From contig CM055100.1 of the NCBI GenBank assembly GCA_029204225.1, positions 52,019,260 to 52,083,259 of the forward strand: a stretch of DNA of 64,000 nucleotides, given 5' to 3'. The position numbers and the translations under genes are program-made. Under the pieces are notes generated by a model. The model had not been told where the DNA came from, did no database searches, and saw nothing but the letters and a program-made list of their open reading frames with translations. Positions 49,020-60,800 of the stretch are shown here, piece after piece (the first letter of the stretch is position 1; each line of letters begins with the position of its first letter). Source of the stretch: Diphasiastrum complanatum. Its lineage: Eukaryota; Streptophyta; Lycopodiopsida; Lycopodiales; Lycopodiaceae.

Positions 49020-50646
49020 AGATATCTATTCTAATTTAACATAGAGTTTGTTGAGAAGATCCTTTGGTGTGAGAACTAGCCAAAGGATATTTGGTTGTAG
49101 CCAATTCACCATTGTCATGAGAGAATTTCCTTGATGGAAATCCAATACCACCTTCATTGATCATTCCACCATATTTGCATCTTCTCCTTTGATTCCTTTC
49201 ATGCTTGAAGAAGACCTTTGACTTGAAAGCTTCTCTCACTTGAAAATAGTTGCACCGTGATGGAAATCCGAGGCCTCCATGCCTCGTAATGACCATGAAG
49301 ATCAGGATCACAAGATAGGCAAAAAAGTTGATTGCCAAGATTTTGCATACTAGCTTGACTAGTCCATAAACTATGAACTTTTTGTATGATAGATCTAATC
49401 TTGGAATCAAAAACTATCTTGATCTTATTGTGGCTACATACTTGCTCAAGGATGTAAGTGTCCTTTGTGGATGATTCACTTAATCTCATGAGAAATTTAC
49501 AAATTGCCTCACAAAATGAAAAAAATATGATTTTTCACACTATGAGTGACAAACTCAAACTTGCTCTTACAAGATCTAAGGGCATACATTTGATGACTCA
49601 ACCACTTGCTTTCTAAATGATTTAGAATCATATCTAAGTCATTAATGCCATGAAATATGTCCATACCAGAGGCATCATACAATTCTAGCATTGTCTCATT
49701 CCAAATTTGAGATGTAGAAATCTCATAAAGCAAGATGGTACATCAAATGATAGAAGAGAAGCAAAAGTGATTGCATTGGAGTAGATACCACTAGAAAATT
49801 GCCCCTCTATGCCATGGATTGTGAGCCTCATAGACTTACTCTTGAAAATCTCCTTGGAACCATGAGTTGAGCAGACTCCTCCTCAATCCTTGGCAATCAT
49901 GCACTTGGATTTTTGGTAGATATGAGTATTCTAGCATCATCCTCTTGATTGAGATGAGAACCTCCTTACTCCTTACATGCAAAGAAATATTGACAAAGCA
50001 TATGGATCTAAAGATCCCCAATGTATCAACTATTGCAATCTTTCTATCAAGCACCATTGATAAGAGATACATCCTCACATAGAAAAGCACCATCTTTGCT
50101 GCTACTTGATGAAATAAGATCATCCACACGAACAAGGTGAAAAAATTGATGAGAAGTGGAACACCTTGGCAATAACTCTCCAAGTGATTTTGTCAAAGCA
50201 CCATCTTCATGAGCCTTACCATCATGGAACATAGATTGGGGTACTCCAATTGCCTTCTCCTCCTTGAGATGATCCAAGCTCCTCTTGACCACACTTCCAC
50301 ACGGATTAGATTCCAACTTGAAAAGATTCCCACATCTAGTCCCTCTTGCTACCACTTTACTATCCGTCGTAACCAAGCAAGCATCTTTTCCAAAATCAAC
50401 TTGGAAACCAACATCTAGCATTTTGCCAACACTAATGAGATTCATAGTGAGATTAGACACAAAAAGTACATCAATACGAGTCATAGTGTATTCAACACCA
50501 ATTGGTATACCACCAATTCCTTCTATCTTGCATTTACCACCAATAGGAATGAAAATAAACTTTCTAGATCCATTGTAAGGTGCAAGATGAGTGAAAGATT
50601 TTTTTGAACTAGTCATGTGAGAACTAGACCACTGTGTATCCACCAT
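49020..50646 (-). pseudogene. Copia relic 5 (protease region and downstream, minus strand)
   Basis: Protease and linker are clear at 50646-50047: VDTQWSSSHMT at the active site (family D-S-G/A-x-x-H-M, so the catalytic triplet is changed to D-T-Q), then LMNLISVGKMLDVGFQVDF-like text at about 50450 and GTRCGNLFKLES. Lower coordinates (49740-49040) contain frame-broken sequence such as KIKIVFDSKIRSIIQKVHSL and two GG-GFPSR motifs that I cannot assign. It ends at the polypurine tract before the LTR at 49007. Integrase and RT are not recognisable. Confidence 0.7.
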
Positions 50647-50869
50647 GAATTTTCATCTTCAAAACTTAAAGAAGAGTACATTGACATCATGAGAGATAGA
50701 GCTTATGTTGCCTTTGTATGAACGAACTTCCAAACATCTAATTATATGTTCTTGTGTTTGAGAGAACCATTTGCTTCTTGTGCCAGAACACTTGATGTGT
50801 GATTTTAGCAACTTTCCTTTCTTATTATAAACCTATATGTCCTTCAAGACACGTTTAATCCTACATATT

Positions 50870-50960
50870 CATAGTTGAGTTGGATTGCTTGATTAGATTT
50901 GCAAATTTGTAGTTGAGTTGGACAACTACGTTTTTAAAAGACACAAGTTTAAATCCCTGC
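50870..50960 (+). mobile_element. tRNA-derived SINE-like relic
   Basis: TAGTTGAGTTGG at 50910-50921 is close to an A box and AAGTTTAAATCCC at 50945-50957 is close to a B box at about 35-bp spacing. A second A-box-like TAGTTGAGTTGG occurs at about 50873. No poly(A) or target duplication was verified. Confidence 0.4.
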
Positions 50961-51260
50961 TCCAAGAACAAGACACATAGGAGCCTTGTTTGATTGCTAT
51001 GTCCTTAAAAACAAATTCCAATTTGAGCTTGAGAAACAAGAATTGAAATACCTAAAAGCAATGCACATAGACGAGATACATAATAGCCTTGTGCTCCAAA
51101 TTTTGCTTTAAGGGTATAATTTGTATATATATTGTGCATGGTGAGATGCCAAGTGCAAGCTAGATAACAACTCTTGTTCTCCAAAGCTTTGAGGATGATG
51201 TGACCCAACAATGCCATTTGTCCAAAACAGAGGGAACAGACCCCAAAGGGAGAGAGGGTT

Positions 51261-51282
51261 GGGGGGGGGGGGGGGGGGGGGG
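51261..51282 (+). repeat. 22-base poly(G) run
   Basis: An uninterrupted run of 22 G after a short GAGAGAGGG stretch. The second long G homopolymer in this window. Confidence 0.9.
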
Positions 51283-51474
51283 TTTAAGGAGTGGAGTCCT
51301 TCTAACGAGCTTAATGTCACTAGATATTTCACACCAAACCACTTGGATCTATGCCACATGGCATATTACTACTTGGATTGTTTTTAAACATTAAGAATAA
51401 AAAACATGGCAAAATCTAAACGGTGGTGATTAAATCCAACAATGGCAGAAAGATAAAAGGGTGGCCTTAATGTC

Positions 51475-51704
51475 TTGTGTGTTGCGACTGATATAAGGGC
51501 GAGGAGAGTGAGGAGGCGGAGGGACATCAAACAATTGGACTTACACAGCCTACTCGCTCCCTTGCTGCCTTGGGCGATATTATGCTGCCTTGGGCGTAGC
51601 CTGCCCTCCCTTTGCTCTTTCTCCCCGTTAGCCATCAGCTCCCCCACCCCCCCAAAACACACACACACACTCTCTATCTCTCATTGTGCTGCTGCTGCTG
51701 AGGT
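51475..51704 (+). promoter_or_regulatory. possible remote 5' UTR exon/promoter of the HAC gene
   Basis: A GC-richer, CT- and CA-rich patch with CTGCTGCTGCTGAG followed by GTGATT (a donor-like GT at 51705). An acceptor-like GCAAAACAG exists at about 57647, shortly before the HAC start codon. Plant HAC genes often have non-coding leader exons, so this could be a first exon about 6 kb upstream, with the LINE at 54.5-56.7 kb inside the leader intron. No transcript evidence is available here. Confidence 0.25.
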
Positions 51705-54505
51705 GATTTACTGTTTCTTATAGCAACCCCCTCTTTAGATGCATGCGATGGCAATGAGGTCTTTGAACACGCAGTAGTAAACTTGGATTAGATTGGAGCA
51801 CCTGGAGTGAGTGAGGTAGGTTTGTTTGTGAGATTGGGGTTTGTTTTTGAGGTGGAGTTTAGGATGATGATGGTGATGATTAATTGATTGGGGTGGGGTC
51901 AATGTTGCGGGGGAATGTTGGGATGAGGCCTCGACAAGGACGAGGGAGGAATCGGAAAAGGAAGGTCTTTTTGGCTGGCTTGGCTTAGCCACAGGAAGCT
52001 GCAACAAGCTACTGCTTATTTTTGAGCTCTGTCTGCAATTGCCTATGGATCTCTGGTTTGCCACTGGCTATTATATTATGAAAGAAGTCATGTGATCAAG
52101 TAATTATGGTTTAAGTCGAAAAGAGATGGTTTACGAGCAAGAGTGACGTTTTTAATTCACTGGAAACAGGTAAGAAGATTGCGCTTGATTTACCTAATCA
52201 CTTTCTAAAAAAAATTCTTTAATTTCTGCTGCCTCCTTTGTGTTTTGCATGAGCGCTTGCTACGACTTGCTAATTTCTTAAACTTGAGAAGAAGCCAGGC
52301 CTACTTCGGCTTTGTGCCGCTCGAAAAATTCTCAGGAAGAAGTTTTGCCAATTCAGTGATTCCATTTAAACACAATTCCCTCTCATTGTTGTCTGATCCA
52401 CTATTGTTTTTGCTTCAAGACCTAAATTTACAAAGTTAAGCCCTTAAGTTTTATCCCTTGTTTTTGTAACAGGCTTTTTTGCCCTATTTTGTTATGCCTG
52501 ATTATCTGGGACATGATCGGGTTTAGTCTCTGTCCTTTTGATTTTTGATTTTATTAAATTTGAGCTTTAAGGATCTAATTGTTGCTGATCCTGGAGAGGC
52601 GTGTGCTGGACTTAATTACATTGTACAAAATGGTTAGGGTTACACGATTGATTGAGAGAGTTACTGTTCAGCTAGTCACATCAAAGGTTCCAAAGGGACA
52701 TAGCAAACCAAAGTGAAAGTCAGAACAAGCCAGGTTTTAAGCATATTATTCCCACATACCAATGAAATTCTTAATTTTCAGGAGGATACAAGCCTGGATA
52801 CCATAGCTAAAAGCCTCTCAGGTTTCTAATTTCCATGCAGGTTGACAGCATGAGGAAAACCTATGTAATTACACCATTGGTACAATGATTGAGGTGAGGT
52901 GCTTTGATTTCGATAGTTAAATTGACCTTTCTTTGCACCTTTTCACTGTGCTGAAAAGGTGTAAACCTGGTACTTTGTGCAGCTTCTGCTCAGTATTCTT
53001 GTTTACTTCTCTCAGTGCATGGTAGAGCTCTTTCACTGGGCATTTTGAGTGTGCACATCCTCACTGATGAAGTTAACATTATGGTTGGAGAAGAATTTTG
53101 CATCCATTTATTAAAAGGATTAAGATTAGGGTCTTAGCTTTATAGCTTAGACTAGGACTCAAAACATCAAAATGGCAAAGTGGATGTTTGCTTGGTTGCA
53201 TTGGGTGGCATAGTTTAGAATCGAGCCCACTATGTGTAAAAAGCTGGTGGTCACATAGGCAATTAATGTAAACAATCTGTCTAATGTATACAGTGTACAC
53301 AAGATTATGGCAACATGCATGTAAATAGAACCACTCATGTTGGCTTTACACCCTCGTCCTTGGGGTGAATTTGTTAGTTGCAACGGATCATAATTCATTG
53401 GATCTGCCTTGTCACACAAAGCATTGAATGATCGAAAACACTGTTCATTACATCAGAGTTAGGTTCCTCTTTTAACTCTTCTAGCATCCAACCAATAGAG
53501 ATGCTGCTAGCATGTTGCAATTTGTTTAAACTTCTAGAATTGTATGCTAGAGGTCTTAGCCATAACTAAGAGGTAGAGGAGCTATTGAAAACCATAAGAT
53601 GGGTATTGCATAGTGCTTGCAAGATTCGTCTTCCTTATGGTGATTACAAAATGGTACCTGTGGTGCTTGTGAAAGTTGATCTGAGAGGTGCTGATCTAAG
53701 TGATTATAATTATTGCTAAAAAAACATGAACATACTTTGAATCATACGACATATAATTTTGGATAATGTTTCTCGTTTTAACACTACGAGTGTGTAGGTC
53801 TTGTTCTAGTAGCTCATTGATCTTTTTTGGAATTTGTTGGGCATCTAGACACCTAAATAATGGTTAATGCAAAGTAATTGGTAAATTTGAGAAAAGATCA
53901 TTTCTCTAAGAAGAAATTTGACATTTGTAAGTGAAGCCTTCGAGTAACAACAATTATTGAAGAAAGCTTTTTCAATGTCTTTTGGGTTCCCTAAAGAACA
54001 TACGACTCGAAAAAGTACAAGTTAAAGTGTGTATAGCACTGTGGGAGCTTGTACAATATCTTCACAAATATGATAAAAATGAAATGCCAAATAAAATTGA
54101 TAGTCTACATATGTGGAATGAACTATCTACCTGGCCGGCTAATTATTATGAAGAGACAATATTTGCTACAACATTAGATACCATAGATGTATGAGTATGG
54201 GAGTGAGTCGAGTGTCTTTGAGGTCTCTAGCCTTGATGTCGTTCTTGGTGCCAAGCGGGCTGTAACTCTTGGTTGGTGGATTGTATCTTTTGGCATTATA
54301 ACTCTCTGACGTCTGTCTTGGTGTTTTAAATGAATAATAGAGTCGTCATTTGACTCATTATCTATGTCTCATCTCCTCTTGAAGAACGCTTTCGAAGTTG
54401 TCATGGATAAGCCACATGACCTAAGAAGCCGGTCCTCTCGAGAATATGATGATGTGATGGCTACCCTAGGATATTTGTCAACATCTACCAACTCTCTGGC
54501 TTGCT
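51705..54505. other. non-coding stretch (possible HAC leader intron)
   Basis: No coding exon, RNA gene or repeat array is recognisable. Short frames are unsupported. Confidence 0.4.
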
Positions 54506-54514
54506 AGAGAGAGA

Positions 54515-54588
<74 letters not shown>
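54506..54588 (+). repeat. (GA)n microsatellite fused to a LINE tail
   Basis: An 83-base GA run with one T interruption at 54520. On the minus strand it is the direct continuation of the LINE 3' tail (AATTCTAATTCTCTCTC). Confidence 0.93.
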
Positions 54589-54591
<3 letters not shown>

Positions 54592-56690
54592 AGAATTAGA
54601 ATTATTATTATTAACGTCTTTTGGTACCCAAAGGTACATAAGACAAAAGAGAGTACAAAAGGTGAGGAGCATTGTCCGCATACGGACTTATTTACTAGTA
54701 AAAAAGAGAAGAAGACAAGAAACTAGCATGTCTATCTCACTATCTCTAAGAAGAAGAAGTATCCAAGCTTGACCACCAGCTTGCGAGGGTACAATGCACG
54801 AGCTTAACCACCTGCTCTGCGGAGGAGACTAGCTACGAGTAAGCTGAAAATATTGAGTGATAGTAGTACTGGAGCGTGCTGTAGACTGGCGAGAAGCCCG
54901 TGAAGATCTAGTGATCCTGGATCCAGCAGAAGTATGTGAGACTCTCCGTGTCTTCGATCTCCGAGTGGGGACTTCAAAATCCAAAACGGAAATGTCCTCT
55001 CTGTCTCGCTTCTGGAAAAACTGGGTAATATGAGCCTGGATGTGATCATATCTGTGGTAGGTAGAAGTGAAGCTCGTAAAGTATACATCTCTCTCAATAG
55101 AAGACCTACACATCTGGAGTCTGGATACTCGAGGAACAATCGCAACGTGAGAGGGGTATCTCTGTATAAACAATGGTAACGCCCCCTGACCTCATAATAT
55201 ACTGGACAACGAAAGATGAAATGGAACTCATCCTCCATCTCATGAAGAGAACAAAGCTGACATATCCTCTGCAATCTGGGAGTGTCCGTGTATCTACCCG
55301 TCTCAATAGCCAGCTGATGAGAAGAGACTCAGAGCTGTCCCATACGGTACCGCAGACCAAAAGATAATGGCTGTGTAAGATATGCTGGAAGGACAGGCGT
55401 ACCCGTAGTATCCAACCGTAGTAGATTTGTGCCATAGAAATGTATCTTGACCTTATCAGGGTCAGGCTGTGACTATATAGTGCGTATGTAACTACGATAA
55501 ATATGTTGTCTGATATACGCATGAGTCCCGCTCAGAAGATCAAGTACAGATAAGCCCCAAGTACGACGAAGGGCTGAGACACTGCCAAACCAAGAATGCT
55601 TGGCCCCCTGTCCAGCAATGGTGCGTGATGAAGTGAGAGCAGCAACAATATGTCTGGAAGTGTCTAACTGTGATATCTTGTGAAGAAAGGTAATGATCTG
55701 AAACATAGCACCAATAACCAGGGGAGGGGAAGCAAACTCCGCTAATATGATATCATGTGGCACCGAGGGCTTAGCCCTAATCATCCTGCTAAGCATGAGA
55801 ATCTGGATACGAGTAAGATCCCTCCAAGTATCACGTGATAAATCCGGACACCAAGTCTCAGCAGAGTATAAAACAACCGGGGAGACAATGGTAGAAAATA
55901 GTAAGCATCTGGTAGCAGGGTCTTGTACATAATATGTGGAACAGAATCTCTCCATATGAACAAGAGAAGTGTGCCCCTTACGGAGTCTGGTGAGGGCTGC
56001 CGGTCGGAATGTGAGTAGCGGACCAGAAAAAAGTACTCCCAAATAAGTGTAAGACGTCACAATCTCAATCGGCAGCCCATCATAATAAAAGGTCACATCT
56101 CTCATATGCTGTCTATTGGTGTTGAACACCATAATCTTGGTCTTCTTAGTATTAACCATCAATCCCCAAAGCTGACAGAAGTGATGTAAAGCAGAAAGGT
56201 GTCTCTGTAAGCCAGCTGCAGAGGATGAGAGAAGAACCACATCATCAGCGTATAGGAGAATGGGGATAATAATATCTGCTAAAGGACAGCCCTCTCCACC
56301 TTCCTCTCGAATAATCCGCTCGAGGTCATCAATATATAGTGCAAAGAGAGTAGGAGATTAGGAGATAGGGGCAGCCCTGCTTCACTCCAATAGTAGAATG
56401 GATCAGCGAGGACCAACCACTACCGTCCCTGAACCGCGCCCAAACTTGCTCATATAAAGTAATGATCGCGGCAATAGTCTCGTCTGTGAAGCCAAGCGAA
56501 GATAATCTCTGGAAAAGGAGGTGTCTCGGAACTGAGTCAAAAGCTTTGCGGAAGTCCACAAAGCAACAATAAACTCTATATCTCTGATGTCGTGCCTCCT
56601 CAATGATGCATCGCAAAATGAAAATCTGACCTGAGGTAGAGTATCCTGGTCTGAACCCAGCCTGACCCATAGCATCTAAATCCTCAATCT
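54589..56690 (-). mobile_element. 5'-truncated LINE with reverse transcriptase
   Basis: Minus-strand RT of a non-LTR retrotransposon. At 56670-56390 it reads GQAGFRPGYSTSGQIFILRC, CCFVDFRKAFDSVPR and STIGVKQGCP. After a small duplication/shift near 56365, at 56330-55473 it reads FALYIDDL, ILLYADDVVLL (catalytic YADD intact), LWGLMVNTKKTKIMVF and YTYLGVLFSG. It continues through shifts near 55480 and 55250 to a Cys/His knuckle ICQLCSLHEMEDEFHFIF-RC at 55274-55210 and a basic tail. The 3' UTR has the stems GTCCG-TATG-CGGAC and GTACC-TTTG-GGTAC. It then has AGACGTTAATAATAAT and a (CT)n tail. The endonuclease and ORF1 are missing. Despite truncation the RT reads almost intact, so it is a fairly young copy. 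Confidence 0.92.
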
Positions 56691-57826
56691 CTATAATGGG
56701 GATTTGTCAACTAAAAATATAGCTTCTCAGGCCATCTTCATAGGAAAATAATGTCTATTGAAGGTAGTTTGAAAAGCTCTTGTTGATGAGATTGGGCTGA
56801 AGATGTCAGAGCAGATATAGTGGTCTTTGGATTGACATGAAGCTCAAGTTTAGACTTAGCCGGCGTCATTTTAACATACCTCTGCTCTATGATAGCAGCA
56901 AGTGATAGTTTCTGAAAGAGTAGAAGGTTGAAGCAACAACATTATATGACGTGGTCCTCGTGGACCTAATGACTGTCTGCCTATTGTACGCTGATTTCCA
57001 ATTCATTGCCATCAGCCGAGGCAGAATAGGGTATACTATCGTTGAAATCACAGGCCAGTGACATCTTATGACTATAAGGATGTAAAACTGGAACAATGGC
57101 TGGAGCAGGAACAGAGTTTTCAGAAACAGTGGTAGCGATAGAACTTGTAGTAGCAGTTGTAGCAGCTTAAGCTGATATCTTAGCCTGTAGAGTAAAAAAC
57201 TGTCGGCACGTACCCTCCTTCCATCCTAGCTTCTTTGAGCATATCTACCCATAAAGAATTTACTGTCATTTAGTGTGTGGCTAGCATTCGGATGCATTGA
57301 TAATGTGTGGTGTTTCTCAAGCGCATTTATTAATCATTCAATTCCAAAGATTCCAATTGATCTAGCACATGTTTATGAATATGCGTAGGTGGCTTGGAAA
57401 CTGAGACGCTGTTGGAAATGGCTAAGATAATATTTAACTTCTCATGTTGCATTCCTTCACATAGTAGATGTTTTCTTTATCTAGAATGCTAGTTGTAAGC
57501 ATGAACACTCTTTAAAACAGATCATAAGCTGTATAAGTTGTGTGTGAATGCTACAAATCTGTGTCCATTTTAAAAATTGAAGCTCCATTTAGATTCTTTG
57601 ATCCATTTATTAACTCGGATTTGTTGTTGTGTGGATTGCAAAACAGGTAATAGCTCAACAGAAGTTAGCCTTTGACATCAGCTTAGCATCAGAAGCATCA
57701 CCATGGTTCAAGGTCATGGGACTTTGCTATTGCTTTACGATTAAGCTAAAAAGGTTCTGAGAATGCTGACAACTTGGGTACCGTTTATTGACCAACGCTA
57801 CGTTGGTTAGATCAAAGAACACAAGC
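56691..57826. other. region between LINE and HAC start codon
   Basis: No gene is recognised. The last 170 bases before the ATG follow an acceptor-like GCAAAACAG at about 57647 and are probably HAC 5' UTR. The part near 56700-57240 has minus-strand Ser/Thr/Ala-rich text that could be further LINE sequence but carries stops. Confidence 0.4.
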
Positions 57827-60800
57827 ATGCAGACCCAGACACAGGTGGCTGGGCAGGCCCGTATACCTCAGCAGAATGGAAATTCCCTACAGAGTTCAAG
57901 CATTGGAGGTTGGCGAAAAACCTGGCAAACTGATGCTGACGTTTCTGTACGCCGTATAATCCTCGAGAACATGTCAGTATGCTAGAAAACCTTTGATCTG
58001 ATTTGAAAAGCTCTTAAGCAGGGTTATCTGATGTCAACAACGTTCTTCAAGTGATAGCGCATATTAATTGATGCTCCCATTTCTTTCCGAATATTGATTT
58101 GTGTTACATTTTTGGCGATGAACATGGCTTTCTTTGTTGTCTGGACTTAATCTTGGCTAGTTAACCTACCTATTCATGTGGGGTTCTTATTGTACAGTTG
58201 GAACTTTTCTTCTGGGTTTTGAATATTATGTCTAGATAGCTGTGCTTTTCTTATTTATCATATAGGTAATGCTGGTCACCCATTTTGCAGTTATCGCATC
58301 TTTCAAAAGCGTAAACCGCAGGTAACTCCAGAATGGCAGCAGAAACTGCCAGATTTTGTAAAACGCGTGGAGGAGCAGTTGTATCGCGATGCCTCTTCTA
58401 AGGCATGTTTCACTCTCGTTATTGTCACACTTGTTAAGATAAAATACAAGATCTCCTGGTCTAGATTGAGTTTAATCAAATTTTGTTTTACTATTTGCTT
58501 GTCTTTATGATACATAGGAGGAGTATAATGACCTGAAAACCTTGGAGCAGCGGCTTCAGTCAGTCGCAAAGCGCTTAAACCCCCTCAGGAACAATCCAAC
58601 TTTAACTCATCACTTACAAGGTTCTTCATCAGTTAGTAACATGATTCCTACTCCTGGTATTGCATCTAATATGGTACCGATGCCTGGAAATCCAAACAAC
58701 ATGATTCCTACCCCAGGTGCAGGTAACATGATACCACCTCCAGGAGTGGGGAGCCACATGATACATACTCCTGGGAGCAGAGGTAGCATTGTGCCAGTGA
58801 ATGGGGAGGGCATGATGCCAACTCCTGGACATTCAAGCACCATGGTACCTACACCTGGCAACCTGAGCAGTATGATGCCCACACCTGGCAACATGAGCAG
58901 TATGATACCCGCTCCTGGTACTGGCTCCAACCTGATGCCCACTTCAAGTCATGGTAGTATATTTTCAACGGCTGGATTAAGCTTGCTGCCAACACCAAGT
59001 ACAACAGAAAGTTCCTTAACTCAGCAGGGAATCACAGGAATGCATATGCTACAGAACAGCCAACTTGCCTCAAACGTTGCACTGCCAGCTTTGGGCAGTC
59101 AAATGATCCCAACACGGGGCCTGACCATCTCTCAAATCCCTTCCAATGTAAGTGCCGTTTCTGCACCACAGTTGCAACAGCACCAATTTGGAGTAGGATC
59201 TGGGGCTCACCTATATAGGAACATGAATTATCAAACAAGTGGTTCTGTAAACAATAACAGTCAACGGAAAGGTCCTCTGGGTGTGAGTAGTGGAGTGATG
59301 CAATCTATGCCTAATGGGCAGCACTTTGTGAACAGCAATGCTATACACAATTCAGCTAGCTATCTTAACACCACACAGTATAGCAACTTACATATGCAGT
59401 CGCAACAGCGAATGGCGGGTCAGCAGCGGCCACAGCAAATGCGCATTCAAGGTGAGTTATTTGGTGAAACAGTACCATAACATTATAGCTTGCTGAAAAA
59501 TGTCAAGCAAGATCCCAGCTATTAGGCTCAGAAAAAGAAGTGAAGATTGCTTCTGTAGACTAATTTGTTGAGTAAATTCTTTTAAGTTTAGCATTGGCAC
59601 TGTGTCTTCTAGATCCACCTTCTGTATTAAAGCTGATAACCGCAGCTGCAGGTGATGGTTATGCAATGAATGCAGCGGATTTAGCAGGGCTTGGAAACTT
59701 GAGCACTACAGCAACTTCTGTGGGGCTTGCATCTGGTAGCTTGGGAATGAATCCGATACCATTAGAGGCATCAAAAATGGTCCCTGTTCCTGGTTTGCCT
59801 ACGCAACAGCAAACCCTGCAACCGCAGAGTCAAGCTCAATCACCTCAGCAAATGCAGCATTTGCAAAGGAATAACTTTTCCAGCAGTCCTCTTGTTGCAA
59901 GGGGCCAGCACCAAGTAGCACAAGCTTCCAAACATACATTTTCTCAATCTCCAGTTTCCTCAAATTTTACTGGGGAGAAACAATTAAATGTAGTTTCACA
60001 AACTGATCAGCAGCCACAGATGTTTAACAGTGGCTTCTCGGTAGCTGCATTGCAGCAGACAATACCAGGCCAGCAGCAAATGCACCGTCAGCAAGCAGCT
60101 CAACAACCAGTTGTAGGTATCCAACAGCAACAAACCTCACAGCCACAGGGAAGCCAGCTGGAGTTAGAAGCTGTAAATCGACAAGGCCACATACATAAGC
60201 AGTTACAGTCGTCACAGTCACCTTCAACATTTTTGCAACAGCAGTTACAGCACGCTCAAAAAGACTCTGTACAATCCAAGCAGCAGCAGCAGCAAAAGAC
60301 AGATGGTCAGCTACAACCTCAACAAGATGTAATTTCTCAGCAACAGCAAGGCACACAGCAGCATGAGGAGCAACAATTTCAGCAGTCTGAGAAGCTCCCA
60401 CTTTTGCATTCTCAAAAACTACAGGAGCAGCAATTGGGTGAGTCACAGAGTCTGTCACTGATCCAATCAGGTCTGAATGGTCCCATTGGAGATGTACAAG
60501 CTTCTAGCCGGTTTGGAGCAGCTAGTACTGAAGGTTTGTCAATAGAACAATCAATCGCCACACCTGACAAACAACGATCATTACAGTATCAAAAGCAGCA
60601 ACGTTGGCTGCTTTTTCTGCGTCATGCAAGCAGATGCACTGCGCCTGAAGGCCAGTGCCAGACTACTCCTCACTGTCATATAGCTAGGCAGCTATGGAGT
60701 CATATTGCTGTTTGCCGTGAACGTGACTGTCAATATTCTCGATGTACTTCTACTAGGTCGCTACTCCATCATCATCAACAATGCAGGGAAGCACATTGTC

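Noticed and set aside
58610-58942. 110-codon minus-strand frame of repeated Gly/Ile/Met
   Set aside because: It is the antisense of the MIPTPG repeat in HAC exon 3.
60024-60458. 144-codon minus-strand frame rich in Val and Ala
   Set aside because: It is the antisense of the Gln-rich HAC exon 4.
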